From positions 558,001 to 622,000 of the forward strand of contig JBFXAF010000001.1 of the NCBI GenBank assembly GCA_050184585.1: a stretch of DNA of 64,000 nucleotides, read 5' to 3'. This DNA comes from JBFXAF01 sp050184585 (lineage in GTDB: Bacteria; Pseudomonadota; Alphaproteobacteria; Rhizobiales; Rhizobiaceae). The notes beneath the pieces were generated by a model. It ran no database searches. It had not been told where the DNA came from and worked only from the letters and a program-made list of their open reading frames with translations. How positions within the stretch are numbered: position 1 is the stretch's first letter; every line of letters begins with the position of its first letter. Of the stretch, positions 36,850-47,534 are shown one piece after another. The translations under genes and the position numbers were made by a program.

Positions 36850-36874
36850 AACGGGAGGCTGTAATCTTTGTTCC
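36850..36874 (-). promoter_or_regulatory. EcfG (general stress sigma factor) promoter
   Basis: On the minus strand GGAAC (36874-36870) is followed after 16 bases by CGTT (36853-36850). This is an exact match to the EcfG/RpoE2 consensus GGAAC-N16/17-CGTT of alphaproteobacteria. It points to the PRC-barrel gene at a suitable distance (5' leader of roughly 25-30 bases). Confidence 0.7.
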
Positions 36875-36985
36875 GCCCGATCAGGGTGGGCCGACCGCGC
36901 CGGCGTATTCTTGTTACAATCGGCATGTAGGCGCTGCCGCAAGGCGTGGCCAGTGGATGGCTTCGGGGCCAGAGGAAAGGCAACC

Positions 36986-37672
36986 ATGAGTGAGGCAACC
37001 CTCGGCGACAAACTCGTCGTGTCCGACGCGGCGCAGCTCGCGGTCCGGCGTGTCGCGATCGTTTCGGTGCTGGCGGTGATGCTGGGGCTTGCCATGCAGG
37101 GCTTCGTGCTCGGCGGAAAACTCGCCGCCGGCGCGCCGCTTCCGGGGCTCGACCTCGCGCTCGACATCACGCAGGGGGTCACCTGGTCGTTCCTGGTATG
37201 CGCGGGCGTCAGCGTCGGCGCTGCGGTCACGCGCGGAAAGGCTGTCCTTGCCGGCCTGATCGCCGCCGTCTTCGCGCCGATCGCGCTGGCGCTGGCCAAG
37301 GCGGCGCAGAAGGTCATGGCCGGTGTGACCAAGGCGGCGGGCAGCGAACCCGTCCTGTCCCTCGGCGCCATCGCAGGGTTCCGGGCGGTCGAGTATGGCC
37401 TACTCGGTTGGTTGCTGGCCGTGCTCGTTCAGAAAGGCGAATCGAGGCTCCGACCCTACGTCGCGGCGGGCGCCGGTGTCGGCCTCATCGTCGGTGGCTC
37501 ATTTGTCGCAACCAGCTATTGGGTCGCGGTTTCGAATGGGTCGCCGCTCGCAATGCCGGCGTTGGCCGGGATCACCATCAACGAGGTGGTCTTTCCGATC
37601 GGCTGCTCGATCGTTATCTATCTCGGACAGATGATAGCACGAAACCTCAAGCTGCTCGGCGAGCAGAAATAG
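36986..37672 (+). CDS. Polytopic membrane protein of unknown function
   Basis: 228 residues and not recognised. About six hydrophobic segments: VAIVSVLAVMLGLAMQGFVL, VTWSFLVCAGVSVGAAVTRG, VLAGLIAAVFAPIALALAKA, AVEYGLLGWLLAVLV, AAGAGVGLIVGGSFVATSYW and FPIGCSIVIYLGQMIA. The ATG at 36986 has AGAGGAAAGG directly upstream. Between the segments there are few conserved-looking polar residues. It is divergent from the PRC-barrel gene (170 bases between starts), so it may share its stress context, but no EcfG promoter faces it. Confidence 0.65.
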   Translation: MSEATLGDKLVVSDAAQLAVRRVAIVSVLAVMLGLAMQGFVLGGKLAAGAPLPGLDLALDITQGVTWSFLVCAGVSVGAAVTRGKAVLAGLIAAVFAPIALALAKAAQKVMAGVTKAAGSEPVLSLGAIAGFRAVEYGLLGWLLAVLVQKGESRLRPYVAAGAGVGLIVGGSFVATSYWVAVSNGSPLAMPALAGITINEVVFPIGCSIVIYLGQMIARNLKLLGEQK

Positions 37673-37825
37673 GCTGACGATCACGCCTTCGAGCCGGTTG
37701 TCGACGTGTTCGGCGGCCCGTCCGCCCTTGCCGGCTCGTGCCCAGTCGTCTATCCGGGGATGGGTCCAGAGGCAGCCGGCGCCGCAAGCAACCCTGACCC
37801 CGCGCGGTGCGACAAGGAGCGCCTC

Positions 37826-38791
37826 TTGCCAGATTCAGACATCGCCCCCGCCCGGGGAGCGGAACGCCTCGACCTTCCCAAAGGGATCATTCCAACCCGG
37901 ATCTCGTGGGCGAACGCGATTCCGATCGCGACGATCCACCTGCTTGCATTGCTGGCGCTGTGGCCCCAGCTTTTCAGCTGGGCCGGGCTCGTGGCATTCC
38001 TCGTCGGCGTGCCGCTGGCCGGTCAGATCGGCGTCACGCTCTGCTACCACAGGCTGCTCGCACATCGCAGTTTCCGAGTCCCGAAATGGTTCGAGCGGGT
38101 GCTGGTGCTCATCGCTCTGTGCAATCTGGAAGGGCCTCCAGGACGTTGGGTGGCAACGCATCGCGCGCACCATCACCACGCCGACACGCAGCCGGACCCG
38201 CACAGTCCCCTGGTGAACTTCCTGTGGTCGCATATCGGCTGGATGGTCATTCGCGAGGCGCCGCTCAGCGGGGTGATCAACTACCGTCGTTACGCCAGCG
38301 ATATCATGTCAGACCCGCTCTATGCCCGCCTCGAGCGCGACGCCCTCTGGGCGCTGGTCTATGTGGCGCAGGCGGCGCTCTATTTCCTGGGCGGCTTCGC
38401 TTTCGGCTGGCTGTCGTCGGGGGATGTCGGCGCCTCGGCATTGCTGGGCTCCAGCCTCGTCGTCTGGGGCGTCATCCTGCGAACCGTCGCGGTCTGGCAC
38501 ATCACATGGTCGGTGAACTCGCTGACCCACATGTTCGGCTATCGCAGCCACACCACGGACGACGACAGCCGCAACAACTGGGTCGTCGCCCTGCTGTCTG
38601 GCGGCGAAGGCTGGCACAACAACCACCATGCCGACCCGATCAGCGCTTCCAACCAGCAGAAATGGTGGGAGATCGACACCACCTACTACATGATCAGGGG
38701 GCTGGAGCGCATCGGTCTGGCCACCAACGTGGTCCACACCAAGGCCAAGCGTCAGCGCGCGCGCGCGGCCAAAGTCACGACGAGCGCATAG
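37826..38791 (+). CDS. Membrane fatty acid desaturase (acyl-CoA/acyl-lipid type)
   Basis: About 321 residues. The three histidine boxes of di-iron membrane desaturases are present: HRLLAH (75-80), HRAHH (112-116) and HNNHH (264-268), with hydrophobic pairs at about 30-65 and 170-235. HMFGYRSHTTDDDSRNN and WWEIDTTYYMIRGLERIG are typical of delta-9-like desaturases. It probably places a double bond in membrane acyl chains. The TTG at 37826 is chosen because AAGGAG (37814-37819) stands six bases before it; the frame is open upstream to a GTG at 37706. Its stop lies two bases from the convergent pyrG stop. Confidence 0.9.
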   Translation: MPDSDIAPARGAERLDLPKGIIPTRISWANAIPIATIHLLALLALWPQLFSWAGLVAFLVGVPLAGQIGVTLCYHRLLAHRSFRVPKWFERVLVLIALCNLEGPPGRWVATHRAHHHHADTQPDPHSPLVNFLWSHIGWMVIREAPLSGVINYRRYASDIMSDPLYARLERDALWALVYVAQAALYFLGGFAFGWLSSGDVGASALLGSSLVVWGVILRTVAVWHITWSVNSLTHMFGYRSHTTDDDSRNNWVVALLSGGEGWHNNHHADPISASNQQKWWEIDTTYYMIRGLERIGLATNVVHTKAKRQRARAAKVTTSA

Positions 38792-38793
38792 GC

Positions 38794-40422
<1,629 letters not shown>

Positions 40423-40501
40423 GGGAGTCGGTGCATATCGCCGGACCGCTGATTCCGCCAGCGGAAATCGCGGCGGCCGCGCGAATTCGAACGCCGATGC
40501 C

Positions 40502-40537
40502 CAAAACAACGAAAGGCCGGCGATGCCGGCCTTTCGT
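40502..40537 (-). terminator. Rho-independent terminator of the L,D-transpeptidase gene
   Basis: A perfect 13-base stem (40525-40537 with 40509-40521) around a three-base loop. On the minus strand it is followed by TTGTTTTGG, a T-rich tail. It begins about 25 bases after the L,D-transpeptidase stop and lies 87 bases upstream of the pyrG start. Confidence 0.75.
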
Positions 40538-40562
40538 TGCGACCCAGGTCGTCGATCCGGCG

Positions 40563-41648
40563 TCAGAGGACGATGACTTCGGTGCCCTTCTTGACGCGCG
40601 TATAGAGGTCGATGACGTGATCGTTGACCATCCGGAAGCAGCCGTTCGACGCGCTGGTTCCTATCGTCTCCGGCTGGTTGGTCCCGTGAATGCGCAGATG
40701 CGTATCCTTCTTGCCCTGGTACAGATAGATGGCGCGCGCGCCGAGCGGGTTCTCCGGCCCACCGGCCATCCCGTCGGCGTACTGGCCATACTTCGCCGGA
40801 TCACGCTGCTGCATCTCCTTGGTCGGGATCCAGCGCGGCCATTCCTGCTTGTCGCCGACCATGACCTTGCCCTTGAACTGCAACCCGTCCTTGCCGACGG
40901 CGATCGCGTAGCGTCGGGCGCTGGTCGACGATTCGATGAGATAGAGGTAGCGGGAATCGGTATCGATGACGATCTGCCCGCGCGAATAGCCGGAATAGGA
41001 TACGCGCTGCGGCGCGTAGTCTTCCTTGACCTTGAACTTCCTGTTCTTGTCCTTCACCGCGAGCGCCGCGTCGAGCGCCTTGGTCTCAGGGAGCAGGATG
41101 GTCTTCGGTGTCCCGAAGACCGCACCGAACAGTCCCTGCGGTTCCTGGGTCTCGCTGCGCAACTCGCCGTCGTTGCTCTTGGCCGCAGCGGCCAGAACCT
41201 TGACTCGATTGAACTCGGCCTCCTCAGCAGCGCGGATCTTCTCCTGCCGCGCCTTCTCGGCGGCGATCCTGGCGTTCTTCGCTGCTTTCTCCGCGGCGAG
41301 GCGTTCGGCCTTTTCGGCCTTCTCCCGCGCGGCCTTCTCCTTGGCGATCTTCGCCTTCTCGGCCTTGGTCAGCGGCTTCGCCGGCTTCTCAGGTTCGGCT
41401 GGCTTGAAGAGCGACGAAAACAGCCCCTTCGGCTTCTCGGGCTCCGGAGCCGGCTTTTTGGCGACCTGGGTCTTCTTTTTCTTCTTGACGGTCTGCTTCT
41501 TCGCGGCAGGCTTGGCCGCAGGCTTCTCTGCCGTTGCCGCCGCCACCGAAGCCGTTGTCAAAGGGCTCGAGGGTTCGGCCCGCAATGCACCTGTCGAGAA
41601 CGTGAACGCAGCGCCTAGCGCAATCGTCGCAAGATATTTCGCAAGCAT
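40563..41648 (-). CDS. L,D-transpeptidase (YkuD/ErfK family)
   Basis: Exported enzyme expected to form 3-3 peptidoglycan cross-links or to attach proteins to peptidoglycan. 361 residues. A signal peptide (first 24, LATIALGAAFTFSTGALRA) is followed by a long Lys/Ala/Glu-rich low-complexity and coiled-coil region (about 40-150, with a KKKKK run), then the YkuD domain from about 215. The catalytic motif is His321 (RIHGTNQPETIG) to Cys337 (SASNGCFRM). The charged spacer may reach across the periplasm or bind the wall. A strong candidate promoter lies upstream and a terminator downstream. Confidence 0.9.
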   Translation of the reverse strand: MLAKYLATIALGAAFTFSTGALRAEPSSPLTTASVAAATAEKPAAKPAAKKQTVKKKKKTQVAKKPAPEPEKPKGLFSSLFKPAEPEKPAKPLTKAEKAKIAKEKAAREKAEKAERLAAEKAAKNARIAAEKARQEKIRAAEEAEFNRVKVLAAAAKSNDGELRSETQEPQGLFGAVFGTPKTILLPETKALDAALAVKDKNRKFKVKEDYAPQRVSYSGYSRGQIVIDTDSRYLYLIESSTSARRYAIAVGKDGLQFKGKVMVGDKQEWPRWIPTKEMQQRDPAKYGQYADGMAGGPENPLGARAIYLYQGKKDTHLRIHGTNQPETIGTSASNGCFRMVNDHVIDLYTRVKKGTEVIVL

Positions 41649-41738
41649 GTCGAGTGATCCGAGATCCGCATTTCGATCGACGCGGAGGCAGGCTACCGAC
41701 CCGGATTCCGGATCAACAACCTTCCCGCCGCACCTGCC

Positions 41739-41767
41739 TATTAGCGAGGGCGACGAGATGCCTCAAG
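41739..41767 (-). promoter_or_regulatory. Candidate promoter of the L,D-transpeptidase gene
   Basis: Minus strand CTTGAG (41767-41762), 17 bases, CTAATA (41744-41739), 90 bases before the start codon. It is a close match to the rhizobial housekeeping consensus CTTGAC-N17-CTATAT. Confidence 0.5.
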
Positions 41768-41916
41768 GGCAAGTCGCGCGTCGCGCGGCATTGTGATCGG
41801 GTTGGCTGCGTCCTTTGCGCATGGGTGTTGCGCCGGCACAACATCATTATGGCGAAACCCCGGCTGCGTCAGGCCACTGCCTGGTAGCCAGGCAGCGGCG
41901 AATCGCAGGCAGGAGC

Positions 41917-42276
41917 CTACTGACCGCTGGGTACGCCCGGCTGCGCAGGTGCGGCCGGGGCCGCCGGTGCGTCACGCCCGCCGAGCTGATCGAGCACGCC
42001 CTCACCGCCGTCCTCGCCCTGGGCCGGCGGCTGGTCGAGGATATCGATCGGGCGCTCGCCATAGCGGGCGATGATCGAAAGGCCGAGCGAAGTCACGAAG
42101 AAGGCAGCCGCCAGGATAGCCGTGGTCCGGGTCAACGCGTTGGCGGCGCCGCGGGCCGTCATGAACCCGGAGCCGCCGCCTATGCCAAGGCCGCCGCCTT
42201 CCGACCGCTGCAGCAGCACCACGCCGACGAGGGACACAACCACCATCAGGTGGATAACGATGAGGATGGTTTCCAT
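41917..42276 (-). CDS. secG: Preprotein translocase subunit SecG
   Basis: Small inner-membrane subunit of the SecYEG channel. About 119 residues with two membrane helices (ETILIVIHLMVVVSLVGVVL and ILAAAFFVTSLGLSIIA) flanking the conserved LLQRSEGGGLGIGGGSGFMT loop. The C-terminal tail (about 75-119) is Ala/Pro-rich, as in other alphaproteobacteria. The ATG at 42276 is preferred over a GTG two codons upstream. It lies downstream of tpiA; tpiA-secG-pyrG is the common order, here interrupted by the L,D-transpeptidase. Confidence 0.94.
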   Translation of the reverse strand: METILIVIHLMVVVSLVGVVLLQRSEGGGLGIGGGSGFMTARGAANALTRTTAILAAAFFVTSLGLSIIARYGERPIDILDQPPAQGEDGGEGVLDQLGGRDAPAAPAAPAQPGVPSGQ

Positions 42277-42374
42277 GGACACGTCCGGCTGTCGTGCGCG
42301 GCAGGCTGGAGGCCTTCCGCACGGGAGGCGGCTCCATACACGCGAAATCGGATATTTCCAAGCCTGCGTGGGGA

Positions 42375-42403
42375 ATATGGGTGCGTATGGGCCTGACGCA
42401 AGG
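42375..42403 (-). promoter_or_regulatory. Candidate secG promoter
   Basis: Minus strand CTTGCG (42403-42398), 17 bases, CATATT (42380-42375), in the gap between tpiA and secG. A second possible promoter (TTGGAA-N17-TATGGA) lies a little closer to secG, so the exact start is uncertain. Confidence 0.35.
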
Positions 42404-42411
42404 GTCGGCGA

Positions 42412-43176
42412 TCACAGCGACCGGTACGCCTCGGCGATCGCAAGAAAATCGGATGCCTTGAGGCTGGCGCCGCCCACCAGCGCCCCGTCGACGTTGGCGA
42501 TCGACAGCAGTTCGACCGCATTGGCGGGCTTTACCGAACCGCCGTAGAGAATGCGCGTCTTCGCGCCCTCGCCGCCGATCCTTGCCGCCAGCCTGGCGCG
42601 AATATGCGCATGCGCGGCGGCCACGTCGCTCGGCGTCGGCGTGAGGCCGGTGCCGATCGCCCACACCGGCTCGTAGGCTACGACCGTCGTCGCGTGCGTC
42701 GCGTGCGCCGGGACCGAACCGCCGATCTGCCTCGACAACACGTCGAGGGTGACGCCGGCTTCCCGTTCGGATCGCGTCTCGCCAATGCAGATGATCGCGA
42801 CGAGGCCCGCGCGCCATGCCGCCTCCGCCTTGGCGTGAACGGTCGCGTCGTCCTCCGCGTGGTCGGTGCGGCGCTCCGAATGTCCGACGATAACATGGGT
42901 GGCGCCTGCATCCTTGAGCATTTCCGCCGAGACGTCACCGGTATGAGCCCCCGACGGAGCGGCGTGGCAGTCCTGGCCGCCAATCCTGACCGGCGTCGCG
43001 GAAAGAACCTCGTGCGCGCGGGCTGCCAGGGTCGCCGGAACGCAGACGACGGCATCGGTCTCGGCGTCCAGGCCCGACATGAAGCCGCGCCCGATCGCCC
43101 GGAGTTCGCCGAGCGATGCCAGGGTTCCGTTCATCTTCCAGTTTCCGGCGACCATCGGTCGAATGGCTGGAGTCAT
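42412..43176 (-). CDS. tpiA: Triosephosphate isomerase
   Basis: Interconverts dihydroxyacetone phosphate and glyceraldehyde 3-phosphate. 254 residues. Substrate Lys in MVAGNWKMNGT, electrophile His in HVIVGHSERRTDHAED, catalytic Glu in VVAYEPVWAIGTGLTPT, and phosphate-binding LYGGSVKPANAVEL. Complete and normal. Divergent from ppiD with 141 bases between the starts. Confidence 0.96.
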   Translation of the reverse strand: MTPAIRPMVAGNWKMNGTLASLGELRAIGRGFMSGLDAETDAVVCVPATLAARAHEVLSATPVRIGGQDCHAAPSGAHTGDVSAEMLKDAGATHVIVGHSERRTDHAEDDATVHAKAEAAWRAGLVAIICIGETRSEREAGVTLDVLSRQIGGSVPAHATHATTVVAYEPVWAIGTGLTPTPSDVAAAHAHIRARLAARIGGEGAKTRILYGGSVKPANAVELLSIANVDGALVGGASLKASDFLAIAEAYRSL

Positions 43177-43317
43177 GGCGCGGCGGTCCTTTCGGGCGGG
43201 TCGGAAGTGCCGGTTTCCCTATCAAAATGGGGCCACAAAGCAATCGACACTCGTCCTGAACACGTCTATGTGCCAACCGAACGGGAAGGCCCTATGGGCC
43301 TGGGAACGGAACACGCC

Positions 43318-45207
43318 ATGCTCGAAGCCTTGAGAAACGCCGCGGGAACCTGGGTCGCGAAGCTGCTCCTCGTCGTTCTTGTCGTCAGTTTCGCGGTCTG
43401 GGGCATCTCCGGCCAGATCGTCACCGGGTTCGGCGGCAACGCGGTCGTGACGGCGGGTGGCACGACCGTTTCCATTCTCGACTACCGTCTTGCCTATGAT
43501 CGTCAGCTGGCGATGCTGTCCCAGCAGTTCGGCCAGCGCCTGACCCGCGAACAGGCGATCGCGCTCGGCATCGACGAACAGGTTCTGGCGCAACTCGTCG
43601 CCGGCGCAGTGCTCGACGAGCAGGCGCGCGAAATGGGACTGGGACACTCGCGGGAACGCCTCGGGCAGCTCGCCCGCGAGGATCCGGCCTTCGCAGGGCC
43701 GGATGGCAAGTTCGACCGGTTCCGTTTCGAGCAAGTCCTGTCCCAGATCGGCATGACGGCCGAGGACTATCTGAGGAACCGCCAGCAGGTCGCCATCCGC
43801 CAGCAGATCGTCGAGGCCGTGGCCGACGGACTTGACGCTCCCGACGCATTCCTGACGGCGGTGGCCCTGCACAGGGGCGAGGACCGGACGGTCGACTACG
43901 TCGCCCTGCCCGCCAGCGCGCTGGCGGCGATCGCCGATCCGTCCGCCGAGACGCTCGCGGCATGGTTCGAGGAGAACAAGCGCACCTACGCGGCGCCTGA
44001 ATACCGCAAGATCGCCTATGTGAAACTCGAGGCCGAGGACATCGCGGACGAATCCACCATCGACGACGACCAGGTGAAGGCCGACTACGAGAGCAACATC
44101 GCCCGCTACACGACCGCAGAGACGCGGACCATCGAACAGATCATCTTCGCCAGCGAGGATGCCGCGAAGACCGCCTATGAGAGCATTCGCGCCGGCTCCA
44201 CCTTCGAGGAGGTCATGGCCGCGGAAGGCAAGCAGCCCGCCGATGTGCTCCTCGGCACATTCACCCGGGCCAACATGCCCGATCCGGCGATCGCCGAGGC
44301 GGCGTTCGCGCTCCAGGCCAACGAAGTCAGCAATGTGATCCCGGGCACGTTCGGCCCCGTCCTGATCCGTGTGACCGCGATTACGCCCGAATCCATAACG
44401 CCTCTCGAGGACGTGGCCGCCGAAATCCGCCGGGACCTGGCGATCACCGAAGCGAACCGCATCCTTCTCGACGTCCATGACGCCTACGAGGACGAGCGCG
44501 CCAGCGGATCGTCGATGCGCGACTCCGCAGCGAAGCTGAAGCTCACGGTCGTGGAAGTCGAGGCGATCGACCGGACCGCCCGCGACCCGGCGGGAGACGT
44601 GATTTCGACCTTGCCGGAGTCGCAACGGCTGCTGGCGGCGGCATTCGAGACCGATCAGGGCATCGAGAACCCACCGCTGACGACGGCAGGCGGCGGCTTT
44701 GTCTTCTACGAGGTCGAGCGCATCACCGCCGCGCGCGACCGCACGCTCGAGGAGGTGCGTGACCGGGTCCTTGCCGACTGGCGAGCGGCCGAGACCGACC
44801 GGCTGATGAGGGAACGCGCCGATGCGATCCAGAAGCAGGTGGCCGACGGCGCGACGCTCGACGTGGTCGCCACCGAACTTGCGGTGGAGAAGCAGACGAA
44901 GCGCGGCCTGAAGCGTGGCGCCGATGACGGGGACTTCGGCGCGGACGGGGTCGTCGACGTCTTTCGGGTCGCGCTCAACGAGGTCGGGCATTTCGCGTCG
45001 CCGCAGGGCGATGCACGGATCATCTTCAAGGTCACCGAGATCTTCGAGCCGGTGGGCGCCGGTCCGGACGCGATCGAACAGGCTGAACGGGATTCGTTCG
45101 CGCGCGGCGTCGCCGACGATCTCCTCGATCAACTCGTCGTGCGCCTCCAGGGCGAGTACGGCGTCGAGATCAACCGCAGCGCGATCGCGCAGGCATTGGC
45201 GTTCTAG
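43318..45207 (+). CDS. ppiD: SurA/PpiD-type periplasmic peptidyl-prolyl isomerase
   Basis: Inner-membrane-anchored chaperone that helps proteins leaving the Sec channel. About 629 residues. One N-terminal membrane helix (WVAKLLLVVLVVSFAVWGIS, about 12-31), a SurA_N-like helical domain (about 40-200), a parvulin-type rotamase region (about 240-340, e.g. IEQIIFASEDAAKTAYESI and GTFTRANMPDPAIAEAAFA), and a long C-terminal part. The ATG at 43318 (MLEALRNAAGTW) matches rhizobial relatives; 43294 is the alternative. It precedes trpD by seven bases. Confidence 0.9.
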   Translation: MLEALRNAAGTWVAKLLLVVLVVSFAVWGISGQIVTGFGGNAVVTAGGTTVSILDYRLAYDRQLAMLSQQFGQRLTREQAIALGIDEQVLAQLVAGAVLDEQAREMGLGHSRERLGQLAREDPAFAGPDGKFDRFRFEQVLSQIGMTAEDYLRNRQQVAIRQQIVEAVADGLDAPDAFLTAVALHRGEDRTVDYVALPASALAAIADPSAETLAAWFEENKRTYAAPEYRKIAYVKLEAEDIADESTIDDDQVKADYESNIARYTTAETRTIEQIIFASEDAAKTAYESIRAGSTFEEVMAAEGKQPADVLLGTFTRANMPDPAIAEAAFALQANEVSNVIPGTFGPVLIRVTAITPESITPLEDVAAEIRRDLAITEANRILLDVHDAYEDERASGSSMRDSAAKLKLTVVEVEAIDRTARDPAGDVISTLPESQRLLAAAFETDQGIENPPLTTAGGGFVFYEVERITAARDRTLEEVRDRVLADWRAAETDRLMRERADAIQKQVADGATLDVVATELAVEKQTKRGLKRGADDGDFGADGVVDVFRVALNEVGHFASPQGDARIIFKVTEIFEPVGAGPDAIEQAERDSFARGVADDLLDQLVVRLQGEYGVEINRSAIAQALAF

Positions 45208-45214
45208 TCGGCCG

Positions 45215-46225
45215 ATGCGCGATCTGAAGGCCCATATCGCAAGAGTGGCTGGCGGTGCGCCGCTGTCGTTCGACGATGCGAAGGAAGCCTTCGGAATCAT
45301 CATGTCCGGCGAGGCGACCCCGAGCCAGATCGGCGCGTTCCTGATGGCGTTGAGAGTGCGCGGCGAGACGGTCGAGGAGATATCCGGCGCGGTCGCGACG
45401 ATGCGCGAGAAGATGCTGCGCGTGGATGCGCCGGCGGGCGCGATCGACATCGTCGGCACGGGCGGCGACGGCTCGCACAGCGTCAACATCTCCACCGCAT
45501 CGGCCTTCGTCATCGCCGGCGCGGGCGTTCCGGTCGCCAAGCATGGCAATCGTGGCCTGTCCTCGCAGACCGGCGCAGCCGACGTGCTCACCGCCCTCGG
45601 CGTCAAGATCGACCTGCCGCCAGACGCGATCGGTCGCTGCATTGCCGAGGCAGGCGTCGGCTTCATGTTCGCGCCGGCCCACCACCCGGCGATGCGGCAT
45701 GTCGGACCGACACGCGTCGAACTGGGCACGCGAACGATCTTCAATCTGCTCGGCCCGCTGTCGAATCCGGCGGGCGTCACGCGGCAGATGGTGGGCGTGT
45801 TCTCGCCGAGCTGGGTGCTTCCGATCGCCGAGACGCTGGCGGCGCTGGGGGCGGAGCATTGCTGGGTCGTGCACGGGGACGGCTTCGACGAGATCACCAC
45901 CACCGGCGAGACCAAGGTCGCGGAACTCACGCAAGACTCGGTCCGATCCTTCTCGATCTCCCCCGAGGCGTTCGGCCTGCCACGCCATTCCCGCGATGCC
46001 CTGAAAGGCGGGGACGCAGCCTACAATGCGGCCCGACTGCGCGAGACGATTTCGGGCGCCCCGGGCGCCTATCGCGATACGGTGCTGATGAATGCCGGCG
46101 CCGGCCTGGTCGTCGCCGGCACGGCGGAGAACCTCGGGGCAGGCATCGCGATGGCGGCCGCGACCATCGACGACGGCAGCGCGCGCAAGGTGCTCGACCG
46201 GCTGGTCGCCATTTCGAACGGGTAG
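45215..46225 (+). CDS. trpD: Anthranilate phosphoribosyltransferase
   Basis: Transfers phosphoribosyl from PRPP to anthranilate in tryptophan synthesis. 336 residues. PRPP loop IVGTGGDGSHSVNISTASAF, VAKHGNRGLSSQTGAADVL, HPAMRHVGPTRVELGTRTIF and NLLGPLSNPAGV are all intact. It is not fused to a TrpG glutaminase. Only two bases separate it from trpC; ppiD-trpD-trpC-moaC-moeA-lexA is a conserved rhizobial block. Confidence 0.96.
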   Translation: MRDLKAHIARVAGGAPLSFDDAKEAFGIIMSGEATPSQIGAFLMALRVRGETVEEISGAVATMREKMLRVDAPAGAIDIVGTGGDGSHSVNISTASAFVIAGAGVPVAKHGNRGLSSQTGAADVLTALGVKIDLPPDAIGRCIAEAGVGFMFAPAHHPAMRHVGPTRVELGTRTIFNLLGPLSNPAGVTRQMVGVFSPSWVLPIAETLAALGAEHCWVVHGDGFDEITTTGETKVAELTQDSVRSFSISPEAFGLPRHSRDALKGGDAAYNAARLRETISGAPGAYRDTVLMNAGAGLVVAGTAENLGAGIAMAAATIDDGSARKVLDRLVAISNG

Positions 46226-46227
46226 CC

Positions 46228-47043
46228 ATGGCCGACATCCTGAAGAGAATCGAAGCCTATAAGCGCGATGAGATCGCCGCAGCCAAGTCGCGCACGTCGC
46301 TCGCCGAGCTGAAGGCTCGATCAAGGGACTCCGGTGCGCCCAGAGGGTTCCTGAAGGCGCTTGAGTCGCGACGCGCGCAAGGCTCGGTGGCCCTCATCGC
46401 CGAGATCAAGAAGGCAAGCCCGTCGAAGGGCCTCATCCGCGCCGATTTCGACCCGCCGTCGCTGGCTCGGGCCTATGCGGAGGGGGGCGCGGCGTGCCTT
46501 TCGGTGCTGACCGACACGCCGTCGTTCCAGGGTGCCCCGGAGTTCCTGACGATGGCGCGCGCCTCTGTGCCGCTGCCCGCGCTGCGCAAGGACTTCATGT
46601 TCGAGCCTTATCAGGTCCATGAGGCGCGCGCCTGGGGCGCCGACGCCATCCTGATCATCATGGCGAGCGTCGGCGACGACGATGCGCGACGGCTCGAGCA
46701 GACCGCCGGCGAACTCGGCATGGACAGCCTGATCGAGGTCCACGACGAACGCGAAACGGAGCGGGCGCTGAAACTGTCGTCGCGTCTGATCGGCATCAAC
46801 AACCGCGACCTGCGAACGTTCGAGACGAGCCTTTCGACATCGGAACGCCTGGCTCACCTCGTGCCGGAGGACCGGCTGCTCGTCAGCGAGAGCGGCATTT
46901 TCGGCCATGCCGACTGCCAGCGACTTGCGAAAGGCGGCATCGGGGCCTTTCTGGTCGGCGAGAGCCTGATGAGGCAGGCCGACGTTGTCGCCGCGACGCG
47001 CATGCTGCTCGATGGCGTTCCGACCGGGCCCGTGGCGGCCTGA
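46228..47043 (+). CDS. trpC: Indole-3-glycerol-phosphate synthase
   Basis: Ring closure of carboxyphenylamino-deoxyribulose phosphate to indole-3-glycerol phosphate. 271 residues in a TIM barrel. Catalytic Lys and Glu segments: ALIAEIKKASPSKGLI, ALRKDFMFEPYQVHEARAWG, LIEVHDERETERAL, LIGINNRDLRTFET and VSESGIFGHAD. Mono-functional (no TrpF fusion). Five bases before moaC. Confidence 0.96.
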   Translation: MADILKRIEAYKRDEIAAAKSRTSLAELKARSRDSGAPRGFLKALESRRAQGSVALIAEIKKASPSKGLIRADFDPPSLARAYAEGGAACLSVLTDTPSFQGAPEFLTMARASVPLPALRKDFMFEPYQVHEARAWGADAILIIMASVGDDDARRLEQTAGELGMDSLIEVHDERETERALKLSSRLIGINNRDLRTFETSLSTSERLAHLVPEDRLLVSESGIFGHADCQRLAKGGIGAFLVGESLMRQADVVAATRMLLDGVPTGPVAA

Positions 47044-47048
47044 CCGTC

Positions 47049-47534
47049 ATGGCCGACCGCCTCACCCACCTCGACGCTTCCGGCAAGGCCGACATGGTCG
47101 ACGTGGGCGGGAAGGCCGAGACCGAACGCACGGCTGTCGCGGCCGGCGCGGTGACCATGAAATCCGAAACGCTCGACCTGATCGTTGCCGGCAACGCCAA
47201 GAAGGGCGACGTCATCGGCACGGCGCGCCTGGCCGGAATCATGGCGGCGAAAAAGGCTCACGACCTCATTCCGCTCTGCCACCCGCTGCTGCTGACGAAG
47301 ATCGCGGTCGACATCGAACCCGATGCGGCGCTGCCCGGACTGCGCGTCCGCGCCACCGTGCGGGTCACTGGCCGGACCGGCGTCGAGATGGAGGCGCTCA
47401 CCGCGGTTTCGGTCGCATGCCTGACGATCTACGACATGGCCAAGGCGGTCGACCGGGCGATGTCGATCGACGGCGTCAAGCTGCTGGAAAAGACCGGCGG
47501 AAACTCCGGCGACTACACGGCGACGGACGGATGA
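47049..47534 (+). CDS. moaC: Cyclic pyranopterin monophosphate synthase
   Basis: Second step of molybdenum cofactor synthesis, after MoaA. 161 residues. LTHLDASGKADMVDVGGKAE, DLIPLCHPLLLTKIAVDIEP, and the active-site segment TIYDMAKAVDRAMSIDGVKL ending LEKTGGNSGDY. Complete. The stop overlaps the moeA start (ATGA), coupling two cofactor genes. Other mo genes are not in the window. Confidence 0.96.
   Translation: MADRLTHLDASGKADMVDVGGKAETERTAVAAGAVTMKSETLDLIVAGNAKKGDVIGTARLAGIMAAKKAHDLIPLCHPLLLTKIAVDIEPDAALPGLRVRATVRVTGRTGVEMEALTAVSVACLTIYDMAKAVDRAMSIDGVKLLEKTGGNSGDYTATDG

Noticed and set aside
41877..41895. CTGCCTGG/CCAGGCAG hairpin just after secG as terminator
   Set aside because: Eight-base stem with a three-base loop, but no T run on either strand; too weak to list as a terminator.
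43222..45930. Long minus-strand open frame (about 900 codons) opposite ppiD and trpD
   Set aside because: Antisense shadow in high-GC DNA; no motif, and it covers two well-identified genes.
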